DNA of 64,000 nt. It comes from Siphonodentalium dalli (lineage: Eukaryota; Mollusca; Scaphopoda; Gadilida; Siphonodentaliidae). The position numbers were made by a program, and so were the translations under genes. The stretch lies in contig CP136063.1 of NCBI GenBank assembly GCA_032622095.1, positions 142,989,950 through 143,053,949 on the forward strand. The letters are read 5' to 3'. Below, one piece after another: positions 1 through 11,480 of the stretch. Position 1 is the stretch's first letter. Each line of letters opens with the position of its first letter. Below the pieces are notes generated by a model. It was not told the origin of the DNA and searched no databases. It was given only the letters and a program-made list of their open reading frames with translations.

Positions 1-219
1 GTTAAAAACGGTCTGAGACCGCGCAATGATCGCTGCCAACTTTTGACCGTTAAACATACGGTCAGACTGTAGCAGGTTTCCACGGTATAATACCGTAGCT
101 TTAAAGGTCTGAGACTGCGCAGCATCACTGCCAACATTTGACCGTTAAACATACGGTCAGGCCGTAGCATGTTATGCCGTATAAAACCGTTAAAGTAACT
201 GGCAGGCCGTAACTACACG
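1..219. repeat. Tandem GGTCTGAGAC/TTTGACCGTTAAAC repeat
   Basis: Two degenerate copies, about 97 bp apart, share GGTCTGAGAC-CGCGCA..GCTGCCAAC and TTTGACCGTTAAACATACGG (about 10-65 and 105-165). A third partial similarity follows to about 210. The block is non-coding and continues off the left edge of the window, so the full array size is unknown. Confidence 0.6.
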
Positions 220-367
220 TACAGTAATGCTCAAAGTAATTGACCACTTAACCACAGCAGAATTATGGGTAATTTTCAGGATTGAAGCCATATTTCTGAC
301 TAAATCCTAAAAAAATACCCATAATTCTGCTGTGGTTATGTGGTCAATTACTTTGAGCATTACTGTA
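220..367. mobile_element. Foldback MITE, TACAGTAATGCTC family, copy 1
   Basis: This is an almost complete inverted repeat. The left arm TACAGTAATGCTCAAAGTAA is mirrored by the right arm ending GAGCATTACTGTA, and the internal CCACAGCAGAATTATGGGTA is mirrored by TACCCATAATTCTGCTGTGG. If the flanking TA is the target duplication, the terminus is CAGTAATGC, consistent with a Tc1/mariner- or pogo-type non-autonomous element. Three more copies lie at 1892, 17638 and 19282. It has no coding capacity. Confidence 0.75.
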
Positions 368-1891
368 GTAACTGTCAGACCATTGTGTTTTTTCACGGTT
401 CAGCACCCTTTAATTAATATCAAGTCGGTAACTAATAAAGTCAGACTAATGGTATTTTTCATGGGTCAACACCAATGTTTTGCTCTATATTTGCTAATTT
501 ACCGGTACCATAGAATTAGCCACGTTCCCATGGTGACAATATGATTTCCCGATAGGCATTACGATTCATGTTTTTGGATGGTCGAAACTAGTATTATTTG
601 TAACTGAAAAATACATCTTAGTTCTTATCTTATGATCATAGTTTAGATGAAATGTAAATAATCAATGCATAAAGTGATATACAATACTTATGAAACTTTG
701 CTTGTTATCTGCCTCATAGAATTTAATCTGGAAAAGGCTGTGCACGCGTAATGTGTTCGCCTTTCACTAACTAATGTATAAATATGGCTGCAAATACAAA
801 AAGATACCAGTAATAGCTGATATTAAGCCAACCCATCACTATTCAGTTATGAGTAATACTAATTTCGACCATTTTAAAACATCAATCGCATGCCATTTTC
901 AACCATAACAATAATGAAGCTACATGTTTCACAGTTAAAACTCAAATTTATGTGCATGTAAAAGTAAAATATAGTAATGGCATAATTTATGGTAACATAT
1001 AATAAGGCGTGAAATTGTCCAGTCACTTGTAAACACAGTTTTTGTTTTAACAGGTGAATCCGTACATCATGACAATCAATCAAATCAATCAAATTTATTG
1101 TCTATGTAAATCAATTAATGACATTTAGACATGAATTAACATATATACATATAATTTACAGGTTACACGCGTGCGTTGTAATATGTTTCCCCACAGCAAC
1201 AGGCAGCCTTGAGCATACTAAAGCCGCACACATTTCTTGGAAGTCCAAAAAATGCATGCAGCTCCAATCTACCCACGATTACCAACCACTGTGGTAACAC
1301 CCTCATTCCCACCACCCCGCCATACCACTTCACCGGGCGCCATGGTGGAGCACACCCCGCTCCACACGAGACAAATGCACCGTGTGGAGCGGGGCCCGAT
1401 CGTCCCAGGGATCCCTCTGTGGCACCGCGGAGCTGGTGCACTTTTACTGACCATTTCTTATTTTCCATATATCTGGCGAAATATTCTGATTTTAATTAAA
1501 ATAAACTTTAGATGAGCCTAAATAGTTCATTGATAATATAAAACATGGTGTTAAAATTAGTTAATATCACTAGCATGACCATACTGTACAAGTCAGAAGA
1601 AGTGGTATTTTTATGTGCACCTATATTGTGATATTGAGCGTGCTTAATTTAGAAAAAAACATGTGATTACAAGTTACAACACCATACCAAAAATCTGTCC
1701 CGCTTATTATTGCAATATTGAACGCAAAATATTGCGATACTAAGCACGCTAAATTTCATACAGACCCGATAGTGTTATATTTATATCAGATAAATGCTGT
1801 GCATGTACATGTAGTGTTCATATAGTGTACATATAGCATTTACAACTATAATTATATACATATCTAAAACATTGTCTCTATTTATACAATA
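368..1891. other. Unassigned AT-rich DNA
   Basis: I see no convincing gene, RNA or complete repeat here. 1160-1460 is locally GC-richer (CACCCCGCTCCACACGAGAC) with overlapping open frames on both strands, but none resembles a protein I know. Short TATTGCAATATTG/GCGCAAAATATTGC words recur between 1700 and 2200 as low-complexity inverted motifs. Confidence 0.4.
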
Positions 1892-2035
1892 TACAGTAAA
1901 GCCCAAAGTAATGACCACTGTCTTGTCGAGAGCTTTCCAATGAATGGCAACGAGCCATATTTCCGACTAAATCCTGAAAAAATTACCCACAATTCTGCTG
2001 TGGTTAAGTGGTCAATTACTCTGGGTGTTACAGTA
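1892..2035. mobile_element. Foldback MITE, TACAGTAATGCTC family, copy 2
   Basis: Diverged copy of the family at 220-367. It keeps TACAGTAAAGCCCAAAGTAA at the left, TTCCGACTAAATCCTGAAAA inside and AATTCTGCTGTGGTTAAGTG near the right end. The right terminus reads GTTACAGTA instead of ATTACTGTA, so the end is damaged. It contains the internal word AGAGCTTTCCAATGAATGGC, also seen in the copies at 17.6 and 19.3 kb. Confidence 0.65.
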
Positions 2036-2299
2036 GGTAGAAGAAGCAATAATTTGATTGAATGCCACAATTTTGAGCGCAATATTTATTGAGATATTAT
2101 TATATTAAGCGCAAAATATTGCAATAATATGATTAATATCACAAACGACATTCTTATAAGCGTCTCCATTTGCAATATTATTGCGATATTGGTCGCGAAA
2201 ATAGTGCGCTTAATATACCACTTATTTTGACTGGTACTGTATATCAACAACAGCTAGTTGGGATTGGAACCTCCAAGACAACAGCAGATCTCATAATAA

Positions 2300-2945
2300 C
2301 TGTGCGCGATGACTTGGTGACAACGTTCTACTGTAGTCGAATATTTTCCATGAAATTTTTAAGCATGATGCTGCTTGATGCATCATTTTGAACTGTATCC
2401 TGGTATCACGACATAGACTTAGTATCGATATCAGTGAGTCAGCCATGTAGTTTGATAAGAACATCACCGTACCCCCGGTAAATTGTCGTAATAACTTGAC
2501 GATAACATGGCGAATGATGACAATGTCCCATATCCACACGTTTCAATCAAAATTGATGAACACGGGATGAATTTGTCCGTGTAATTGATCTGATCCGTCA
2601 CTGCGAGGCGTAAGTTCATTGTTTATGGTGTTGTTGACATGAAGTTCCTGTGAATTATATTGGTGCACACAGTACATGTATATCTGTGCGCGATGACTTG
2701 GTGACAACGTTCTACTGTAGTCGAACATTTTCCATGAAATTTTGAAGCATGATGCTGCTTGATGCATCATTTTGAACTGTATCCTGGTATCACGACAGAC
2801 TTAGTATCGAAATCAGTGAATCAGCCATGTAGTTTGATAAGAACATGACCTGATCCGTCACTGCAAGGCGTAAGTTCATTGTTTACGGTTGACATGAAGT
2901 TCTTGTGAATTACATTGGTGCACACATGCAGTACATGTATATCCT
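2300..2945. repeat. Direct duplication, period about 384 bp
   Basis: CTGTGCGCGATGACTTGGTG starts at 2300 and again at 2684. The shared stretch runs through ATGATGCTGCTTGATGCATC and GTATCACGACA...ACTTAGTATCG to TTTGATAAGAACAT. It resumes at CTGATCCGTCACTGC-AGGCG (about 2589 and 2851), so the second unit carries internal deletions. Open frames in the duplicated part are not recognisable proteins. Confidence 0.75.
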
Positions 2946-3109
2946 CTCTTGTAAATCTACATGCATGTACATTGAAACAATAATATTCCGAACATTGTCA
3001 GTGTCAGTCACTCAGTGTCAACTACATTTTCAACATTCTAAAACTTGTTGAGTTGTTTTTGTTATTAAAGTTGTCACTATTGGTTGACATCGAAGCTCGT
3101 GTTAATTGT

Positions 3110-3620
3110 ACATGTACCTGTGTGATACATAATATACCCCCACCTACATGTACCAGTAACATCCCTGATGGCACATTCACATCCTTAGACTAAGTAATTA
3201 CATTCCATGCACATTTAACCTCGCAGAGATCGGTCAGTTGGAATGTATTGTGTAACATTAATTAGCCTTCTTCTGAACTGTTCTTTGTCTATCGCTGGTA
3301 TGTAACCTTCATCTGACCTGGCTTTGTCTACGGTACTTTGGAATGTTAAGACGACTCTGAGCTGACCTTTATGCATGATGTTCAGCGAACCATGAGTCGA
3401 TAGATAAAAGGCGGAGGATTTCTTAGAACAGGGGGAGAGTCAGTTAGGAATCGAGAGTGATTTACATGGATCTTTACCATGCGATATCCTGGCTGACAGA
3501 ATACTCGACTCTTATTTATATACGCTTATGTATATTTATGTACTATTGTTGCTGTGCCTCATCACTATTAAAGTTATCTATTGAAGATGTATTCACTCGT
3601 CACTGCCACTAGAATATCAT
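3110..3620 (+). mobile_element. Possible solo LTR (weak)
   Basis: The stretch has the arrangement of an LTR: a TATA-like GATAAAAGGCGGAGG near 3403, a purine-rich leader (GGGGGAGAGTCAG) and an ATTAAA-type poly(A) motif near 3567. I could not fix TG/CA ends, a target duplication, a primer-binding site or adjacent gag/pol coding sequence. It may instead be the 5' part of an unrelated transcript. Confidence 0.22.
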
Positions 3621-4179
3621 ATCGGCCCAGATTGTTGACGGCATTATGTAACATGTGTCTTCGTGTGTCAGTAAATATGCGTATATTAAGTCACGATATT
3701 GCAATTTCCAAAAACAGCGCTGCGTCGAATGAAGTCAAGACCCCGGAACGTGCCATGAATCTGTGCGCTCTAGATAACTTCTAACTCAACTTTAGTGGAA
3801 ATTGTCAATGATTAAGCCGGTGTTCGCAGAATTGAAACGTGTCCGGTTATCAACGGAACCGAAATCAGACCATCTCAACAACTGTCCACGATGGAAAAGG
3901 TAACATTTTCCCAAAAAACAATTGCTTGCGATTAAACATGCAACACGAAATACAAAATAGTGTGCCGCGTGGTCTGGGTGATAAACGATAAAACAGGTAC
4001 ATAACCCCGGATTACACTTACACTTCTTCTTCTTTACGTCCGTGTTCGAGCAACCTCAATATGAGTACTATAATTATCAACATCCAATTTAGTGAGTCTA
4101 CTATATACCGTGGACTATCTGAAAATACTAGGTAACATCATAGATGAAGGAAGGATAGATACGTCACTCGACGTGATTT

Positions 4180-5696
4180 GAGGGACACACTATAAAGTGT
4201 ATGCCGAGGCCGAGGCCGGCTCCAAATAAAAGGTGTAAACGGGGTGTTATATGGCGTTTGGTCCGTTGTTTCTGGATGGATATAAATGAAATTTGGTGTA
4301 TATGTCCGGGCTGGGACATGGAATACAATAACGTTTGAATTGTTTTTAAATTCACAAATTTGTTGATTTTATTCAACTTTTTCGTTTCGAAACACACTAT
4401 AAAGTGTAAACGGCCGGCTCCAATTAAAAGGTGTAAGCGGCTTATGTGCTCGATCAGCGGTATAGGTAATCGGATTAACTAACTGACGACTCTAGACTAT
4501 TAGTATTGGGTGTTTTGTATCATTTGAGGTTTTTGGGGAAATAATAATTTATAAAGTGAAATAGGCCTACATGATAAAATAAATTTAATCACAACGCATA
4601 AAATAATATCGATACGACAATTCATGTCCCCCAAGTGCAACAGCAAACCAATTCCGTTGATTGTGGCTTATAACCTGTATAGGGAATATCGTTGAATTTG
4701 ATATTCTTTATCATTTTATGTAGGCTATTAGGCCTATGTCATAGTTGTGACATAAATATTCAGATACATGTAGTTGTCTTGGTATCGTCTCCATAATGTT
4801 GCCATTGCTTTGTCAACGTTATTGGCACCAGTCTTAGTAAACTTAGCGTACATTTGCTACACATAAATTATAGGACTTGTTTCTGGGGTATTTTACTCTT
4901 CACTTACTTATTCTTTCGTCCCATATCTAGCACGCTGAACCAAATTACAAGGGTTTGCTCACTCAAATCCACACACATACAAGAAAAGCATTGTGTGATA
5001 TCTTTGTCATGTATTGAGTTTGATATCTTTTGTTATCATAATCATGTATGTCTCATGTATGTTATTATATTATATGTGTTTATTATATATATGCATTGTG
5101 ATTAAATGAAGTTATCATTTAAAATAAAAGTATTAAAATTATTATTTCGCCAAAACCTCAAATGCCCCAAAACACAATAGTCTAGAGTTGCCAACTAGTT
5201 AATCCGATTACCTATAACGCTAAAGCACATAAGCCGCTTAGGCCTACATCTTTTAATTACAGCCGGCCGCTTACACTTTATATAGAACGAAAGAACGAAA
5301 AGTTGAATAAAATCAACAAATTTGTGATTTTAAAAACGATTCAACCTTTGATGTATTCCATGCCATAACCCGGGCATATGTACTAAATTTCAGTCATATC
5401 CATTTATAAACAAAGAAGATAATGCGACATCAAATCCGCTTACACCTTTTAATTGGAGCCGGCCGTTTACACTTTATAGTGTGTTTCGGAACGAAAAAGT
5501 TGAATAAAATCAACAAATTTGTGAATTTAAAAACAATTCAAACGTTATTGTATTCCATGTCCCAGCCCGGACATATGCACCAAATTTCATTAATATCCAT
5601 TTAGAAACAACGGACCAAACGCCATATAACACCCCGTTTACACCTTTTATTTGGAGCCGGCCTCGGCTTCGGCATACACTTTATAGTGTGTCCCTC
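4180..5696. mobile_element. 1.5-kb DNA transposon with long terminal inverted repeats
   Basis: Termini read GAGGGACACACTATAAAGTG at 4180 and its complement ending CACTTTATAGTGTGTCCCTC at 5696. They are flanked by ATTT on both sides (4176-4179, 5697-5700), a possible 4-bp target duplication. The inverted arms extend several hundred bases. The right arm is itself partly duplicated: GCCGGCCGTTTACACTTTAT recurs near 5264 and 5459. The centre (4520-5150) is AT-rich and has no transposase, so the element is non-autonomous. Confidence 0.75.
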
Positions 5697-5700
5697 ATTT

Positions 5701-5964
5701 GATGGGCCAATCAGTAACGCACTCCGATTCTGTCCGCCATTGCTAAAGGTAGTTCAACTCCGATTGTTCTAATCAAAACAGTGCTATCTCGTCGTAATAA
5801 AAAGAGAAAACTCTGGCGTCTATTGCAGCTGAATTAATTGTACACCAACTGTCATGAATTATCAGAATCTCACGTTTCCAAGGGTGTCCGTTGGGGAGTC
5901 AGAAAGGTGAGTTTTTGAGACCATTTTTGTAATAAACAACATGACATTCTGTATTCTATTTTTG
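5701..5964. other. Unassigned spacer
   Basis: Short non-repetitive stretch between the 1.5-kb inverted-repeat element and the Mutator-like region. No coding or RNA signal seen. Confidence 0.4.
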
Positions 5965-6821
5965 TCATTTTCAGCTGGATGAAGACTGAAGTTATGTTAG
6001 TAACGACTTTCAAAATGAAATTATTTTAATAGATCTCACCATTCATGATTGCATTGGTAATTTGAATATCATGTATACCGGGTACCGACCCAAACGTGTT
6101 TTACTAAAGAAATATTTCAATGACAGCTGTCATATTTCAAGAATTCCATGTGACTGCCAGGTGTGATTAGGTGTACTACAGCAATAATTTAGAAATGAAC
6201 AGTCAAAACAATTCACCAATTTGGCAGTTTACATGTCCTACTCCTAGATTCTAATTGTAGTGATCATACTATTCATAGTTTGACTTGTTTTCATGTCCAC
6301 TTTTTGTAATATATAACAGTTGTTGATAAACATATTTTTCATAATGATAATCATAATTCATGTGTCTTTTGATCATTACTAGTAGACTCACATAGACTCA
6401 CATTCATAATGTTAATAAATGACATTGAGACTGCGTGGGCATTAATTATAATGTATACAAGTACTGGTCAGCTATGTTGAAATATAATATCATTAGCCTT
6501 ATTTATTATTATATTAGCAATAGCATTATTTTTGTATAATTTATACTGCTATCATAAAGAGGTATGAACAACTGAATATTACATGGTTTGCCAATGTAGG
6601 CACTGGTGAGTGGTGTGTACTGCATGGGAAATATCCCAATATAACATATTTCATACCTGTAACCTGTATATTATTTATAAATTAAAATTAAATGCTTCGA
6701 ATCCTGTATTATTTCAGGAAGTGGACAGATCTATACCGTATGCCAATGGCAACACCTTAATCATATTGGTGGGTCACAAAGTGATGTGTGCAACATGCAT
6801 GAGCCGAAAATAATCCAGATG
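5965..6821 (+). repeat. Arm A of scrambled Mutator-like region
   Basis: This 857-bp block (TCATTTTCAGCTGGATGAAG to CCGAAAATAATCCAGATG) is present in reverse complement at 8632-9487 with few differences. It is AT-rich and has no recognisable protein. It directly abuts arm B in this copy, whereas in the inverted copy the two arms are separated by 134 bp. Confidence 0.85.
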
Positions 6822-6824
6822 AGA

Positions 6825-7697
6825 CAAAATGAGATGCAGAATGCAAGGATGTGTTCAAGATAAAGAAGGAATTGAACTATACTTGTGCGAAAATCCTGTA
6901 TAAAAAGTAGCTGATGTCTCATTGACTGTCAATGAAAGAGCCACAAATGATACACATTTATAAGTTCATCATTAAATTAATTATAGATTTCAAACATTGT
7001 CTCTCCATCACATGGTACTTATATATACTAAGGCAACACCCAGGTTCATTTGCAGATTGTGTGTCCCTCCAGTCTGAAAAAGTATCCTCTCGGCTAGTAG
7101 CTCCCAATAGCATGCGTGATCCCATTCAGCTTTAGTAACTGTAATTCTCCAATGTAAATGGTCTATACGTGTGTTATCTTACTAGCATATTTTACAAATT
7201 GTACCATAATTAACTATTTTATTACTATATGGATTATCTCGCTCAGTTTCAAAGTACCGGTAGCCTTTTCAATTAACTGTTCTTCGTTGATATCTATTTT
7301 AATATCATGGTGGACAGAGATACCCTTTATATTCATATTTAGGTTAATTCATATAAAAAGACCACATACTAGTAGTAGAGTACACACCTGTTTGTTGAAA
7401 CACCCTACTGTGACCCAAATATACAAAAGAATCATGGAACTCAAATAAATAATCATTGGTTATTCATTTATGTATATAAACATGATATATATATGTCTGT
7501 TTTTATAAGATGAAATGAATTACTATGAGATATTAAAGGACATGTTTATAATACTCGTATATGTTAGAATACAAGATAGAATGAGGTGCAGTGGTCCTGT
7601 GACATTTATTTAATTTTACGGAAAATTATTTTATTTTTATATATATACCAGTATATATAAAAGTTAAAAAGTTCCCGGTTGAATCGGGCTAGTGATT
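6825..7697 (+). repeat. Arm B of scrambled Mutator-like region
   Basis: This 873-bp block (CAAAATGAGATGCAGAATGC to GGGCTAGTGATT) occurs in reverse complement at 9622-10494. Its start carries a short segment that, in the inverted copy, is read through from Mutator transposase coding sequence. Most of the block therefore looks like intron or element interior. A 96-residue open frame at 7158-7448 is mirrored at 9871-10161 only because the block is duplicated. Confidence 0.85.
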
Positions 7698-7920
7698 GTG
7701 ATGTGTGTGGCGCACGCATATGGTTTATCGATGGTACATTCAAGATTGTGGGAGCACCGTTAAAACAGCCATCCCCTACAACCCGAGGCCAGCTGATGTC
7801 CATCAACGCATTTATACAGAAAGACGGCAAAGGGAAGCAATTCCCACTAGTCTTCGCCTTGGTGTCTCGTCGAACGAAACAGGATTACAGCAGCAGCCCC
7901 AAATTAATCATTGCATTTGT
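7680..7920 (+). pseudogene. Mutator-like (MULE) transposase fragment, first catalytic region
   Basis: The frame reads NRASDCDVCGARIWFIDGTF and then a segment with INAFIQKDGKGKQFPLVFAL and SRRTKQDY. In MULE transposases the first catalytic Asp lies in a DGTFK motif followed by a hydrophobic 'PLVFALM' strand, which matches here. The frame then runs into non-homologous residues, so the exon ends or the gene breaks near 7900. The next catalytic part is found inverted near 10.8 kb. Transposase would cut and join element ends in the nucleus; this copy cannot. Confidence 0.7.
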
Positions 7921-8631
7921 TCGTTTGTTAAACTTATTAAATATTGTTTTTAATCTCCGTTCATATTCATATTATCATATATACTTCATTCCGTTTTAAA
8001 ATTTCGTTCATTAAACTTCGTAATAAATAAACATATTATCGTTGATGCATTTTTGTGTTAATAAGTTATATTATATTACATGTCATGTGTATTTATTGTT
8101 GTCCGTGTTGTTGTTACATCAAATACAAATCTATCAAGAACAACCAATTTCGTTAAACAAACATCTCATAATCCCCTCACACCTCCTAATTAGCCACTAA
8201 TTACCGTTAATTAATTTTAGGGGCGGGTTGTCCGGGGCGGGTTGTCTCGGAGTGCAAGGGGGCGGGTTGACTCGGGGCGGTTAAGTCACAGACCCCTGTG
8301 TTGTAGTTTCTGTTCTTTCATTGAGTTCTGTATCCATGATAATTCGTACTATACGCAGAGTAAGATTCAGCCCTACTGTTTGGAATAATTGTCGTTCATG
8401 ATATGGCCGCCGAAAAATATACTATTGAATTTTACGTCATAACTTTGAATCACAAAAATATTTACATCATAACTTGGGTTTCGCTAACTCAATTAAGTTG
8501 ATCTTTGGTATGCAAGTAGAACACCCGGGGGGAAATATTTCCCAATAACCGCGGTTTCGTCCGCCCATTTTTTCCAGAGTTACGCCCCTTTTTCGATTTA
8601 GAAAATTAAGTTTTTTCTTCTATTTTTTTGG
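7921..8631. other. AT-rich interval with short GC-rich GGGGCGGGTTG cluster
   Basis: No gene seen. Between about 8218 and 8290 the words GGGGCGGGTTGTC and GGCGGGTTGACTCGGGGCGG recur, a short G-rich cluster in otherwise AT-rich DNA. This interval separates the MULE fragment from inverted arm A. Confidence 0.5.
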
Positions 8632-9487
8632 CATCTGGATTATTTTCGGCTCATGCATGTTGCACACATCACTTTGTGACCCACCAATATCATTAAGGTG
8701 TTGCCATTGGCATATGGTATAGATCTGTCCACTTCCTGAAATAATACAGGATTCGAAGCATTTAATTTTAATTTATAAATAATTTACAGGTTACAGGTAT
8801 GAAATATGTTATATTGGGATATTTCCCATGCAGTACACACCACTCACCAGTGCCTACATTGGCAAACCATGTAATATTCAGTTGTTCATACCTCTTTATG
8901 ATAGCAGTATAAATTATACAAAAATAATGCTATTGCTAATATAATAATAAATAAGGCTAATGATATTATATTTCAACATAGCTGACCAGTACTTGTATAC
9001 ATTATAATTAATGCCCACGCAGTCTTAATGTCATTTATTAACATTATGAATGTGAGTCTATGTGAGTCTACTAGTAATGATCAAAAGACACATGAATTAT
9101 GATTATCATTATGAAAAATATGTTTATCAACAAATGTTATATATTACAAAAAGTGGACATGAAAACAAGTCAAACTATGAATAGTATGATCACACAATTA
9201 GAATCTAGGAGTAGGACATGTAAACTGCCAAATTGGTGAATTGTTTTGACTGTTCATTTCTAAATTATTGCTGTAGTACACCTGATCACACCTGGCAGTC
9301 ACATGGAATTCTTGAAATATGACAGCTGTCATTGAAATATTTCTTTAGTGAAACACGTTTGGGTCGGTACCCGGTATACATGATATTCAAATTACCAATG
9401 CAATCATGAATGGTGAGATCTATTAAAATAATTTCATTTTGAAAGTCGTTACTAACATAACTTCAGTCTTCATCCAGCTGAAAATGA
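8632..9487 (-). repeat. Arm A, inverted copy
   Basis: Reverse complement of 5965-6821, starting CATCTGGATTATTTTCGGC and ending CATCCAGCTGAAAATGA. Small indels distinguish the copies (for example CACACAATTAG here against the longer AATTGTAGTGATC form), so the duplication is not an assembly echo of one identical sequence. Confidence 0.85.
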
Positions 9488-9621
9488 TCAGCTGGCGCAC
9501 ATGTAAGTATTGGAGGTATACTGAAGCACATAATTCAGAGTGATTTTTCTCATAAACGTACACACGTACGTTGATTAAATTAATCAATGAATATATATGA
9601 GTCTCATGTCCTCCACAGTTG
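9488..9621. other. 134-bp spacer between inverted arms A and B
   Basis: Unique sequence inserted at, or left between, the inverted A and B arms. Arms A and B are contiguous in the direct copy, so this spacer marks a rearrangement breakpoint. Confidence 0.6.
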
Positions 9622-10494
9622 AATCACTAGCCCGATTCAACCGGGAACTTTTTAACTTTTATATATACTGGTATATATATAAAAATAAAATAATTTTCCG
9701 TAAAATTAAATAAATGTCACAGGACCACTGCACCTCATTCTATCTTGTATTCTAACATATACGAGTATTATAAACATGTCCTTTAATATCTCATAGTAAT
9801 TCATTTCATCTTATAAAAACAGACATATATATATCATGTTTATATACATAAATGAATAACCAATGATTATTTATTTGAGTTCCATGATTCTTTTGTATAT
9901 TTGGGTCACAGTAGGGTGTTTCAACAAACAGGTGTGTACTCTACTACTAGTATGTGGTCTTTTTATATGAATTAACCTAAATATGAATATAAAGGGTATC
10001 TCTGTCCACCATGATATTAAAATAGATATCAACGAAGAACAGTTAATTGAAAAGGCTACCGGTACTTTGAAACTGAGCGAGATAATCCATATAGTAATAA
10101 AATAGTTAATTATGGTACAATTTGTAAAATATGCTAGTAAGATAACATACGTATAGACCATTTACATTGGAGAATTACAGTTACTAAAGCTGAATGGGAT
10201 CACGCATGCTATTGGGAGCTACTAGCCGAGAGGATACTTTTTCAGACTGGAGGGACACACAATCTGCAAATGAACCTGGGTGTTGCCTTAGTATGTATAA
10301 GTACCATGTGATGGAGAGACAATGTTTGAAATCTATAATTAATTTAATGATGAACTTATAAATGTGTATCATTTGTGGCTCTTTCATTGACAGTCAATGA
10401 GACATCAGCTACTTTTTATACAGGATTTTCGCACAAGTATAGTTCAATTCCTTCTTTATCTTGAACACATCCTTGCATTCTGCATCTCATTTTG
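9622..10494 (-). repeat. Arm B, inverted copy
   Basis: Reverse complement of 6825-7697. The order along the plus strand is A, B, MULE 5' fragment, A-inverted, spacer, B-inverted, MULE 3' fragment. A simple hairpin would give A B B' A'. Two separate rearrangements, or an inversion with strand exchange inside the element, are needed. Confidence 0.85.
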
Positions 10495-10830
10495 CCGCCC
10501 GCACTTATCTGTAATATTTTACATTCATTGAATGCTACCTGTTGGTCGTTGTTCAGTGAAATGTCGTTCTCTTCGAGTGTGGTGAACCAAGCATCGCTAA
10601 TCTTGTCAACCGGTAGAAATGGCAGCGCGATGGCTCTTCTGATTAATGGTTTCACGATTGGGTCGTTGTCGTCGTATTCTTTCTTCACCATGCATGTTTT
10701 CGTGGCATATTTCATTACACACTGGCTGTAGTGGAAAAAAAGCAACCTTTGATTATGGATGTCGAGAAAGTCAATCGTAGGGCGTTCTGAGCAGCAGTTT
10801 CATAATCGGTGAAGATATATGTCGGTGAAA
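10416..10830 (-). pseudogene. Mutator-like (MULE) transposase fragment, second catalytic region and C-terminal part
   Basis: On the minus strand the translation contains DYETAAQNALRLTF (MULE second catalytic Asp region, near 10800), then a GC-F-FHYSQCV segment, then RRAIALPFLPVDKISDAWF, all characteristic of the MULE transposase core. One frameshift in the T-rich run near 10740 separates the first two motifs. The end of the frame runs into inverted arm B (MRCRMQGCVQDKEGIELYLC). It was originally downstream of the fragment at 7680 but is now inverted relative to it. Confidence 0.7.
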
Positions 10831-10982
10831 TGTTGATGTATGTTTATTGCGTATAGCGATGATTTCATACTGTAAAACGGTGGCACTTTGCTGATCAACA
10901 TTGGGTCGTAAAACACATCATTGAACTGGGGAACCAAGGTGTAGTTAAACTGAATCATGAGGACCAACACGTATTCGCCCCA

Positions 10983-11480
10983 TTCACATCTAAAGTTAAA
11001 CTTGTAACGTACGTTATTAGTATTTTTATCTCATGCTTGTTGCTGCTGTTAAGTGGTGACATCGAACAAAACCCGGGTCCAATTCGCGAAGGTGGGTCAC
11101 GAAGATCCTGCTCTGTTCTGCAGCTGAATATTCAGAGTATTAGAAATAAAATGACAATACTAAATGCTGAAGCGATACATTTCGATAATACATTAAAAAT
11201 CTCAAAGTATCTAAAGCTTGCGGACCAGACAAAATTAGCCCCCACGTTTTGAAAAATTGTGCTTTAACTCTCTGTGAACCCCTTGCTCATGTTTTCAATA
11301 TTTTCTAAAAAAATAGTTATTATCCAAGTGAATGGAAAATAGCGAATATCACTCCAGTTTTCAAAAGCGGTAACCCTAGTCTTGTATCAAACTATCGTCC
11401 TATATCTCTATTAAGTTGCTTATCCAAAACATATGAAAAGTGCCTTTATAAATATATTTGGTCTCACGTTAATGATGAGA
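10983..11480 (+). pseudogene. CR1-type LINE fragment: 2A peptide, endonuclease start and reverse transcriptase piece
   Basis: The frame from about 10983 runs through a hydrophobic stretch into LLLLLSGDIEQNPGP (2A-like ribosome-skipping motif DxExNPGP, near 11049-11081). It then enters CSVLQLNIQSIRNKM, the start of an AP-endonuclease domain. An internal deletion joins this, in another frame, to reverse-transcriptase blocks: KACGPDKISPHVLK, then after a stop, WKIANITPVFKSG and NYRPISLLSC up to about 11470. 2A motifs at the N-terminus of ORF2 are known in some CR1/Rex-like LINEs of invertebrates. The copy is dead: the endonuclease is deleted and there is at least one stop in the RT. Confidence 0.75.
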
